A stretch of 54,913 nucleotides of DNA, taken from positions 1-54,913 of the forward strand of contig DF237533.1 of assembly GCA_000708835.1 (NCBI GenBank), given 5' to 3'. Below, piece by piece: positions 31,439-41,963 of this stretch. The translations under genes and the position numbers were made by a program. The notes beneath the pieces are model-generated. The model saw only the letters and a program-made list of their open reading frames with translations. It searched no databases and had not been told where the DNA came from. The DNA comes from Klebsormidium nitens. Its lineage: Eukaryota; Streptophyta; Klebsormidiophyceae; Klebsormidiales; Klebsormidiaceae. The first letter of the stretch is position 1. Each line of letters starts with the position of its first letter.

Positions 31439-34400
31439 ATGATCGCGACCAAGCGTCTTGCTGACGCCATGGTGCCAGCTTGCAGCGTTGGTGCGAGCAT
31501 CAAGGGGGCAATCTCGCTTCTGGAAAAGTTCCTGTCGCGTAACTGTTCAGCATGTGGCGCCTTGCATTCCGCCAAGGGGGTGGATGCAACGGATGAGCGC
31601 AGGTTGGTCAGTCTCGATGCCAATGCTGTGAGCCCTTCGTACAGAGAAGATAGTTCGCCAGTTGCAAGAATGATAGGTCTATCAGCCCTAAGGTTTCAAA
31701 GCCCCTCAACAAACTCTTGGAATATCATGCAATCATATCGGAATAAGCGGTTCTCCTTTTGTATCACCACCTTAGTGGGGCAGTGGGAGAACCACTTGTG
31801 CTTTCACACCACCTCAGAAGAGAGGGACTGGCAGTCTGGAAACAAGCGCTTCATCAATGAGGGTCCACACGAGCTCAGGGGGCTGTACATCCTCCTCCTG
31901 ATTCTAGGATCTTCTGGATTGACGCTAACCCAAGTTCAAGCAGACGCCACCCAGTCGAAGGCTGAGGGACTGAGCGTTCAGGAAGGTGACTCCCAGGAGG
32001 GTTTGCAAGTGCAAGATCTCCGTCCGGCAGGTGACGTGAAGACAAACTCCCACACGGCACGGTGGCGAATCTACACGGACACAGGCAGGGACCTCTTTTC
32101 TCAGGTGAGGAGCAAGGGGTCCTTCATGTGAATGGATCACGTGTGCACCTCGATCCAGACCAGTCGTTGATCTGATCGACCGTCCCAATGACCATGTTGG
32201 ACACCTCTCAAAGTCGGTTCCGAACTGGCCTCTTTGATTTGCGATTGCAAAGGCCCCTGCCACAAGTATGAGCCATTGCTGACTCTCCGGAACTGGCTTG
32301 ATGGGATTGGCAGCGTGACTGAAGAAAGGGGACATATCCATGTTGTGAATACAGAGATTAGGAGGCCTCTCGTTTCAGACCTTGGCCGTATTCCGGCTTG
32401 TTAGAGAAGTTTGGTGGGACATTTAGAAGGAGGGGTTGTTTCCATATTTGAACCATCAACCTGAACACATTGATGCCCCCTTGATTGCCCAGGGCCGCCT
32501 GGAGGAAGCAGAGAAGTACCTCACTCAGGCCTTGGAGCAGGCGAAGCTGGGGTTCGGGGAGCATGACCAGCATGTCGCGTCATCCTACCAGAACCTGGTA
32601 AGACCCGGTGGCCGGCTTTCACCTTCGTTAGGAGAGATATACTTCAATGGCATAAATAGGGTACCCGGAGGCAAGTTCCACACAGGTTCACAGCGGCTGC
32701 TTCGGTACTGTGCAGAAACTGGTTTAATCTGACGATTGGAGCAGTCTGGCAGGCTTGATATGCGTCTCAAGGTGCGGAGAGGCAAGCGCCATCTCACAGA
32801 GGGATGTTGCGCTCCGATCAGTCCCATTGAACACAAGGTCCTCGTGCCAGCCAACAGATCCCTCATCGCAAGACTTGCATCTCAGCAAGAAGAGGATAAT
32901 CTTCGCACAGCCTGCTAGTTCAGTTTTTATATAAATGGGTTTCGTTAGGCAGACCTAATCAGTCAAATTTAAACGTCCCACGAAATCAGAGTATTTTTGA
33001 CACTGGACAACGAAAGACTATACAAGCTTTTATTCGTTGTTTAGAATCTTCACGTCTTTTTCTTCCTCGTTCTTAGCCCCTGTCCATACGTCCACGCAGG
33101 CAGAGTTGTACCGGATCAGAGAAGACTTCGCAAGAGCGGAGCCGCTGTACGTAAAGGCTATCGACCAGTTGAAGGCAACTGTGGGGCCTGAAGATTTCAC
33201 CGTCGGGCAGGCGATGCACAACTTGGCTGGCTGTTACCTCGTGCAAAGGTACGCTCTCTCGACAAGTCGGTTCAGGAACTGTCCTGCGGGTGGTTTTTCT
33301 CATGTAACGTGCTCACACAGTCTACTGTAGAAGTCCACAAGATTGAACGCCTGCTGTCGAAGATCCATACAAAAGCATCCTAGTAGAGAGCAAGATAGGG
33401 AATGGATCTCATTCTCGTGCAACCCACCGCTTCTTGACAGGTAACTGGTCTTTTCTGTGTTTGAGCAAGGTCCGCTCAAAGTTTGTGGTTGCGAACTGAG
33501 AACGTTCAGAGGCAACCCCTGAGCCCGGCATGTATCGGATGAGCTTTTTTGAGCGCTCCTTGAAGGCTGTGTTTTGACTCAATCACTTCAAATCATGCAC
33601 TATCTGATCGTACATCGGGCGATCAATTCCCCATGCGCTTCATCGCTCCATCTGCTCCGAGTTCTGCATAAACTCACGCGCATCTGCTCCCATGCTTATG
33701 TGGACGGCTTCGCTGTTCACCATTTTCGAAGCGGGAGCAGACCATCTCACCACTTTCTTGTTTTTGGATAGGAACTTTGACATGGCACGGGAGTACTACG
33801 AACAAGCGTTGGAGATCAAAGGGAAGGCGTTGAGCACCGCACATCCGGAGTATGCCAACACGCAGTTCCATCTAGGAGAGGTGCGCAATTTATCTGTGCT
33901 TTCGTCTTCCTTCCTCTCTTCCCGTTCTTCCGCTCCACTTCTTGTGGTTGTCCTTATCTTGCTCTACTGGTAAGGACTTTGAAAGACAGCGGTTGCTGAA
34001 ATATATTCCCGTGTCGCTTGCTCGATCCGGCACGATTACATAATTTGTCGCCATTGAAGTGGTTAAAAATGGCCAGTGATGCATGGTCGTAGTCTCCAGT
34101 TGGAGCCCGCCTTGCGTTATCCTTCGATCCTCACATCAAAAGCCAATGCCGGCTCTTGCTTGCGGGGAGGCTACTCTCCCTTGTTACAGCTGACATCAAC
34201 ACGGTCTCGGCGTGATTTTACCTCGTCCGTTTCCTTTTCCTAGTGGGTCGGCACGATGACGCCGCCACCCTGATGCGGACTTCTTCTTCCAATTTCATGG
34301 CTATGACTACTTCCACTCATAGCTGACGTCAGTCTGCTCCTCACTTGACGCCATACCACTCACTTTCCTCAGGTTCGTCAGCACTCTCTTTCCTGACGTC

Positions 34401-37400
34401 GCGTCGTTCACTTTTTCCAGGTGCTGCGGCTACAAGGCCGGCACGACGACGCCGCCACCCTGATGCGAGGCTCCGTCAAGATTCTTGAGGAGGGGGGGGC
34501 CGCTCATACGCCGTCCGTCATCAGAAAGATGGCGCGGCTTGCAGAGATTCTGGTGAGGCCCCCATTGGTCCCAGCGTCGGCTGAGCGTCCTTTCTGTGTT
34601 GCGGTTTCTGGGATGCTCGGTTGTGAGCCACCAAGAGGCTTTTTCTGACTTTGTGGCGGACTGGCCGGATGGGAGCTATGGGAAGCACAAGAAAGGTTAT
34701 ATTGTATATGAGAGGTCCGCCTATGGGTATACAGGCAAGAGGTTAACGAGGGCGTCAGATTTCAAGGTACACTCGTGCATCTAAGTCCTGAGGAAAGCTT
34801 TCATCGGACGGCTCAGATTCCATCTCGAAAACTGCCTTCGGCGACCAAGCTGGACCTGATGCGGGGCAGTTTGGTCGCTTGATGTAGGACCGGTCCTGTG
34901 ACGCCCTCTTTAAAGGAGATGTTGTGCAAGGTGCGTCGCACTCAGGGGCTAGGACCTAAGATTCGTATCACCCTTGTTCCAAGAGTTCATTTCTGCCACT
35001 CAATATTGAGCTCACCTTGTAACAGACACAACCCTGAACCTTCAGGTGGACAGACGCGAACTAGCGGAAGCGGAAAAGTTGCAGCGCAAGGTGATCCACG
35101 CAGTCGAGATGGTCCAGGGGCCGAAGTCCGCCGCCCTCGCAACCGCTTCGGAGAACCTGGCGGCCACGCTTCTAGTTGCCGGGCGGAACGACGAAGCCGA
35201 GGAGCTGTTTCAAAGGTGGGTGTGCGTGCTCTTTCTACAACGCCCAAGTCGCAAGCTTTTTATTTGTTCCTTCTGAGCTTGTTCCCATTCTTCGATTAGG
35301 GCCTGGCGGCCATGGAAAAATACGCCGCTTCTGACAGCCGGGCGATACGACGAAGCCTAGGAGCTGTTTCAAAGGTGGGTGCGCGTGCCCATTTCACCAG
35401 ATTACGCCCAAAAGTTGCAAGCTTTTCTTTCGTGTCTTTCTGGCTTGTTACGGCAAAGGGGGCCTGCAGCAGCAATTGTTGTCGCCTCCGTCTTTTTGCC
35501 CTTGGAAGATAGATTCTTTCCCTTTGGTTCGAGTCAATGCCCAAGTAAGCCAACGTCAGCTTAAGTGCAGAGCGTTGGCTTTGGTTCCCGTGTTTCCTGT
35601 CACCCTTTTCCGTTCCAGTAGACGAATCCTGGCAATGCTCAAATATGACGCTACAGCGCTTTCAATCTGCTTCCTTGAGCCGTCTAACAAACGAACTCGG
35701 CGCTCCTTCTGCAGCGCTTTGCCGCTCTGAAAGGAGCTCACTTTCAACGGCCCAACCGTCGGCCGGACGCTCGCAGCTCTCTCGTAAATGATTATCACGC
35801 TTGCAGCTCTTTCCCTTGTTCTCCGTCTCCGCCGGACGCTTGTCTGCCTGGCTGAGGCAACGACGGGCGCAGACGAATGAAAAGCGGGGAAAGGCTGGAC
35901 TCTTTGTTAGCGCTCTGGTGAACGCTTTCTACTCTTATCTTCAGCACTCCGAAAGGAGCTCGATTCCAACGGCCCCACAGTCGGCCGGACGCTCGTGCGG
36001 AGGTGATGGAACAGCGGGCGGAGTCGCACGATAAGCGGGCGAAGGACTTGTTTTTCTTGTTCTCTGTCGCGCTCTGTTGAACAATCTCTATCTACCTTTT
36101 CCAGCGCTTTGGCGCTCCGAAAGGAGCTCGATCCCAACGGCCCCACAGTCGGCCGGGCGCTCGTCTGGCTTGCGGAGGTGACGGAGCAGCGGGCGCAGTC
36201 ACACGAAAAGCGGGGGGACGCGCAAGAAGCTCTGCAAGGGTACGAAGCCGCGGCGGAGCTGCTAGAGCCAGCGGTGCAAACTCTGGAAAAGGTGAACATT
36301 TGTACTACGTCGTTCCTTCGGATGAAGTTATCCTATGTTTTGAATCTCTCGGTTATCCTGAGTCCTCTCTTAGTTGTCTTTGTCGTGACCGTTTCTTTAT
36401 TTTTGGTGGCCTCGTTTGAACGGGCGGGGGCGCGTCACTTACGTATTGCTGCATGCGCTTGTCATTCCGTTGGTTTGCTCCCCGCCAGTTCGTCTTGAAT
36501 CTTCTGTTTACTCCGGGCTCTGCTCTCACCAAGCTCGTTTCAAGCTCATGTTGAGTGAGCTTCCGGTCAATTGGTCGATATTCGTTCATCCTCCATACTG
36601 CCCTGACTTGCAACAGCCGGCTTTCGTCTCCCTCACAGTCGTAGGGTCTGATTTCCAAACGTCTCCCTCAACACGTTCAAAATTACAATCGTAAAGTATG
36701 AGAAAACGAATCCAATCTTCTGCCAGGCCTGGCAAAAAGCCGGTTCTGCCCTCCAGGCCGCGCTCCGAGCGGACGCCACTGCCAAACGGAACGGTTCCGG
36801 GGTCCGAGACGCAGAGGCGCAGCTGCGAAAAGCGCAGGCGGCCATGCTCCCCAGGCTGCAAGAACTGGTACGTGCTCATTCACATCAAGCAACTTATGTG
36901 CCCATGCACTGGTGTAAAAAGGGACTCAAATTTGTTTGACGGAGGGCGCTCTTCCTGCTGTTAAGAGCCGGTAATTGCTTCCTCGCACATCTGCGCGTTT
37001 TCGCCTCGTAGCTCTGGTGTGACGTCTTTTCAAGCCTTACCATTAGAGCCTGGGTTATCGGCTGCAGGATCTTGGGAGCTTTTCTATGATGCCGGGGCAT
37101 TCGTTGAGACGCAAGGCTTTGGGGCCCCAATGGAAGGGCTGTAATTCCCAGGCTGCAAGAAGTTTGGGGTGCTTTTCTACATGTCCGCAGAGAAGGTTCT
37201 ACCTTAATGCCCTGTTTCACTCACCTTGAACGCACGCGCTTGTCGATCTCGGGCCCATTAGATTCAGGGTCAGCAAGTTGCAGCGCCAATTTGAAGTGCA
37301 TCAGGGGTTAACTTCACGGCTTTCGAACGTACACTCGACTCCCCGCCTTTCTGGGACGTTCCGAACAACCCGTCGGAAAGAAATATCGTCCCTGCGTCTC

Positions 37401-39121
37401 AAGGGGCCCGAACTTGGTTCTCACCGACACGATCGGCGTTCTGCCCTTGTGCAGGTGCGTGCCCTCTCCGCTTGTGGGCGGGTTGATCTTGCGCGCGCTG
37501 AATCAAAGGGTCAGATCGCACCGGAGGAGCGGCGCAGGTTGGAGTTGACGGGGGAGGCGGCCGTGCGGCGCGCGCTCGAGCTGCTGACAGAGGTAAAGCT
37601 CACGAGTTCTTAGTCTTGCCTTGCTGGTCGGAAAGGAATTCATAATATGAACGGACGAGAATGGGAGGTAACGGGGTACGAGAGATTGTGTTCACTGAAA
37701 ACAGGATTAGGTGTCAAGAAAGACAGGGGAGGAGAATCGGTCTTGATAAAGGTGGAGAAGGGTGTTGATAGGGGACGACAATGTTATAATAAAAGGGCTT
37801 GAGGAAAGCTGTTCGCAGGGGAGGGGTCAAAGGAGAGAACTTAGAGCGGCTGAGATTTGAACTTTCTTTCTCTTCAATCCGCAGTACGGCCCCCTCATCC
37901 CGGGGCTCGAGAAGCCCCTCAAAGAGGTCGCCGTTCAGGAGAAGGTGCGCGTGCTTCTCGAAATGCTGCTCAGCGTCTGTCGACACAAGCGCGCGCACGC
38001 CCGTTACACAGAGGTAATTACGTCCTCTGATTCATTCCTTTTTCCTGGAATCCATTCTGGGGGTTCGAAAGCCGGTATTTAGGGTGCTCGAACGTTTTGC
38101 AGGCCGGCTTTTGGGAGTGAGACTGTTCGCTTTGAAAAGTTGTATCCAAACTGTTCAATTGAAGAAGCGGGTTCCAGCAGATTTAGGCGTTCTTTGGGAC
38201 GCTGGACTGAGGCCAGGCATATCATCTCCCTTTTCGCCTCCATGGGCTAACTATTCAAGCAAACGGTCCCGCTCTTCAAAGGATACAGCGTTCCGCAACC
38301 CAGTCCCCCATGAGCTATGCCCTTATGCCAGTCACTTTAAGAAAATTGATATTGAGTTTGATTTAAAGCTTCCGCATTTCTCTCTCCGCTGTGATCGCTT
38401 CTGCTACATTCGACCGGTTTTTCACCGTCATAGCTCTTAGAAAACGAACTCGAATCTTGGAACACATATGTGACTGGTCGACGGTTGTCCCCCAGGAACG
38501 CCGTTCCTTGTGATCGTGAGCGAAGCAATGCGTGCCAACTCTGTATCTACCTGCCTGTTGTAGATTGCGACTAAGAATGCCGAAAAGGTCTGGTACGTCC
38601 ATCGCCAAGCTGCATTTGGGAGCTCTTAGCGATCATTTGATACACCTTTTTACGACAAAATTGTTGCGCCAAACTCCTTACATTTCGGAATCAAGTTCTC
38701 GCTCTGGACCGTTAAGATGGCCCTTCCGAAGCAAGTGCGCAGTCGAGTCTGAGGACCGGTCTCTGATTTTGATGCGATTCAAAGGCGCGTTTTTTTGGCA
38801 TTCTGTAGAAGCAAATGTAATGGACGGAGAATTTGTAACGCAAGCGTTTCTGCGGAGTTGAGGAACAGTCCGCTTGCATCCGCAGTATTGCCCAATAGTA
38901 CAACTATTGTCACTCGCTCACGCTGGACCCAGTTAAGACACGACTATTAAATGGTCATGCAGGTTTTGGATCAAGAGATTGCTCAACTGTCGAGCAAACT
39001 GGAAGCTGTGAAGATGGCGATTGAGGAGGCACGGCAACTCGAGCGAAGGTTGAGCGACGCAACTCGGAAGCAGTTGGACGCGCCGACAGGTTGGAGGGCG
39101 TGGATGAAGCTCAAATTTTAA
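31439..39121 (+). CDS. Organelle-type TPR protein (kinesin-light-chain-like repeats)
   Basis: Eleven exons (31439-32104, 32493-32597, 33100-33248, 33772-33880, 34421-34552, 35046-35215, 36105-36291, 36727-36867, 37455-37592, 37885-38013, 38963-39121) join in phase to 694 residues. The N-terminus is Ala/Lys/Arg-rich, consistent with a transit peptide. A hydrophobic segment lies at about 145-165 (LRGLYILLLILGSSGLTL), followed by ARWRIYTDTGRDLFSQ. From 223 the exons encode TPR units of 35-45 residues (GRLEEAEKYLTQALEQAKLG, FARAEPLYVKAIDQLKATVG, FDMAREYYEQALEIKGKALS, LAEAEKLQRKVIHAVEMVQG), often one unit per exon. Residues 507-694 are helical and charged, with a coiled coil near the end (LSSKLEAVKMAIEEARQLER). 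Such proteins scaffold complexes; the plant relatives are poorly characterised. Start chosen at the first ATG in frame; the frame is open upstream without a Met. Confidence 0.85.
34240..34471 (+). repeat. Partial copies of TPR exon 5 and its acceptor
   Basis: CGGCACGATGACGCCGCCAC at 34250-34269, followed by CCTGATGCG, mirrors the exon 5 stretch at 34440 on (CGGCACGACGACGCCGCCAC, then CCTGATGCG). Between them the acceptor context also repeats (CACTCACTTTCCTCAGGT near 34360 and CGTTCACTTTTTCCAGGT near 34405). The copies break off after about 30-40 coding bases. Confidence 0.75.
35157..35390 (+). repeat. Copy of the TPR exon 6 end with its donor
   Basis: The exon 6 end and donor (CCTGGCGGCCA through GACGAAGCCGAGGAGCTGTT to AAAGGTGGGTG, 35157-35220) recurs at 35300-35380 as CCTGGCGGCCA through GACGAAGCCTAGGAGCTGTT to AAAGGTGGGTG. 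The copy carries TAG where the exon has GAG, so its original frame is closed. Confidence 0.85.
35700..36291 (+). repeat. Several decayed copies of TPR exon 7 upstream of the intact exon
   Basis: The intact exon 7 is 36105-36291 (GCTCCGAAAGGAGCTCGATC and onward). Partial copies lie at about 35712-35775 (GCTCTGAAAGGAGCTCAC..., with GCCGGACGCTCG), 35827-35897 (GCCGGACGCTTGTCTGCCTG, GGGCGCAGACGAATGAAAAG) and 35940-36045 (ACTCCGAAAGGAGCTCGATT, CACAGTCGGCCGGACGCTCG, GAACAGCGGGCGGAGTCGCA). Each begins after a CAG or GCAG, so acceptors were copied as well. Confidence 0.88.
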
Positions 39122-41963
39122 GCATACGTACCCCTCTACAGTTGTGCACAATGGTGTTTTCAAGCCAGATCATATAGATCCTTCATCTGCATAAGCATAC
39201 ACGGGCTCGAAACCCTGTGCGCTAGACGAGAGAGCCTGACCACAAGCGAGTGAGAGTTTGCATTCAGGCAGTCATCCATGCGTGAGTCAAAATAAGTAGG
39301 GGCATACAGTATTACATACATCACATTATAAAGCCCGTACTGAAGCATGGGGCTTAATTGAGTACAAGGGGTTGGCATCAAATGCCATGATGCGCCCAAT
39401 CTGCATTCCCACGGTTTATGGTATGGTACCGTTGTGAGCGGCGGCTTCGACTTGGAGTGCATTTCGACACGTTTCAGAAAATGTCGAGGACGCTGATCGC
39501 GAACAGCGTTTGGACGGGGAGGAGAACGTCCGGGTTATCAAGGAAGGCGGGGCCGGCAGAACTTACGAAAACCAGGCGCGCGGAGATCGTTGGGCGGGGC
39601 GGGTGCTGGGCCTTTGAACAACACGCTGACGTCATCAGGAGAGCTGACGTCAGCGGCGAGCCCGTGCGAAAAGGCGGCCCAGCACACAATGGGAAGCATT
39701 AAAGTCAGGACAACGGTAGTGGCTACGAAAGTATCCGGAGAGGCGGCGCGGCCGCACGGGGCGCCAACAATGTGAGCGCCACGTCGAGTGGTGAGCAGAC
39801 CACTTCACCACTTTGTGGAGCTGGTTCTCTATTACACGTCTTGCCAAGCGTCGAACCCCAGAGAGCGGACAAATGGAAGCGTTTGTGGTTCTTTTTGCGA
39901 CCCTGCGCCCGTGGGCCGGTGGACTTGAGGTGCGGAGCATTGTGCACATTGTCTTGATCAAGCTTGAAGGGATTTACTTAAGGCCCTTGATTCTTAGCTC
40001 ACAGCCTCATTTAGGTGATTACATGTAACTAGTCACCAGTCGTTTTGTACACGTGGGCCCAGCATGGCGCGTGCATATATCTGAGATACATGCAACACCT
40101 TGAATGGGAGAGTTTGATCGCGTACGATGCAGAGTTAAGATACAAGCACAACCCGTAAAGGTTTGTGGCTTCAACGTCCCGCCGTTTTCCGTGGGCATGG
40201 CGGTCCCATGGCGGTCTTGACTACTAAGGAGTGACTTACGGACTTAATTACGGGTGAGTGACTTAGATTCACGAACTCCGACCAAACAAACTAACGAACC
40301 TGACCCCAGATGATCACCCGCTCTGCACCCGAACCCACCCTAACCACCATGCTGACCCCACCCGTCCCCCGGGCGCCTATCTAAAGTCATTCGGCTGTTA
40401 AGTCCCTCTTTAGTTACCAGAGTGTCTTGACTTGCTAGTATGAAATACCTAATTGAGCATCTTCAAAGCTTCAAGTTGGTGTCAAAGAGCGGCGCGGCCG
40501 AGGTGGCCCGCGCCGCATAGCAACCGCGGCCGCACGTACGCACGGTCAAGCAATGAACTCTAACCCTCGAGCTCGCGCACACCAAATTATGAGCATGTAG
40601 ACCTCTGGCTCAAGTCTAGTCAGGCAACGGTTATGATCAAACAAAGTTCCTGCTATATTTACCGATTTGCTGCTGTACGCGCGTTGCCGGTCCCGGCGCC
40701 GGTTTCCGCGCCGATACACTGGGAAATACTAAAAGCAGACGGTATCTAGAAACGTCTGCTTTACCGGCCTTTTACCGGTACTTTCCATGGTACGGTGTCT
40801 TTGGACACCCTATTTTGGACTAGGTACGTACGGAGTGTCGCTAGGTAAATTTCAAGTTTTTGAGACTTCATTTGAGTTGGTTTTCTTCTGCCAGCAGTGC
40901 TAGGCACTTTAATACAGCTGACATGCACTTGCGTTGTTGGAAAAGGCGGGAAGCTTTTGATTGCGAGCATCCATCAGATGATCAGAGACTCATGAGTTTG
41001 GCCCCGGAGCTGGCTGCAGCCTCAGGAACTCATCTGACCGCACTGCTCCAGCTCATGAGAGCTCCTAGAATTGATATAGTCAGCTCTTGAATTGACGCAT
41101 TGCGCCCTTACCTCATCAAGCGAGCTGGCTAGAAATTGCAAGCCAATCTTGATGTGCCCCCTAAGCAGAGGCTCGCTCAAGACTTTGACACCCAACTCAA
41201 GCAAGTCTCAATAGGTTGTTGCGCAACTAGGAGATAGCTGACGGGAAGGCATTTTCCATATGAAATGAGTTGGCGCTCAGAGCTGGTTATAGCATCCGCG
41301 TCGGCACTGCCCAAGCTCCTTAAGATCACCTTTCATCTTCCACTAGGACCTCAAAATCGAGGGCTGGGCAAACACTGATCCAAGGGCACAAGTTCAAGTA
41401 CTTAGCAGGTGACCAGCGCTTTTCATTAACCAGACACCTACTTTACGAAAATTGGTAGCAGATACGGCTCTTGTTCAATCTGCATATACAGAACAGGTTT
41501 CAGCTGCTCTGCTCCACGTGCCATTGTACAAGTAGTTGAACATTTTCTGGTCCCCGCGCTTTAAAAGGCACAAGCAAGATCTGTCTAGTATTTCTGAGGA
41601 TAGTCTCCTGGGGCTTTTATGAGCGTTCCGTGCAACTTCGTTCCTGGAAGTCCACACTTGAAGGCAGTTAGCGACAGCTCACTGGCACACAAGCAGACGC
41701 GCTAAAGGTATTACGAGCCGAAACTACTGGTGCTGCTGATGTCATCAGATGCTGGCATTCCAAAGAACCTCTCGCAAAAACCACGCAATTTCTTGTTGGT
41801 AGTGCTCTGCGGTAAAACTTTGTAATCGAGATTCTTCATGCCAATCCGGTACAGCATTCAACCAGCAACAAGCAGCATTGGGTCTGCGCAGCTCAAATCT
41901 GCTCCACTCCGTCCACTCTGTCTTTGACAGCCACCCTCCTTTTCCTGGGGCACACCTCTCACA
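39122..41963. other. Intergenic region with at most one doubtful exon
   Basis: About 2.8 kb between the TPR stop and the CFAP251 start. A doubtful minus-strand exon is listed at 39567-39840. Elsewhere only short frames are seen. There is a very GC-rich patch at 40485-40560 (GGCGCGGCCGAGGTGG, GCGGCCGCACGTACG) and CCGG/GTACGG-rich sequence at 40675-40800. No repeat with clear ends was found. Confidence 0.45.
39567..39840 (-). CDS. Doubtful exon with hydrophobic leader-like segment
   Basis: On the minus strand a frame open from about 39810 encodes a basic stretch, a hydrophobic segment (TFVATTVVLTLMLPIVCWAA), a possible cleavage region (FSHGLAADVSS) and a Pro-rich part (SVLFKGPAPAPPNDLRAPGF). 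It then meets a strong donor, C|GTAAGT, near 39566. The layout resembles a thylakoid-lumen or secretory leader, but no family is recognised and no partner exon was identified. GC-rich antisense frames also exist. Confidence 0.25.

Noticed and set aside
39418-39702. 94-codon plus-strand frame in GC-rich DNA
   Set aside because: Arg/Gly/Ala-rich composition typical of antisense GC-rich sequence; the minus-strand reading looks more protein-like.
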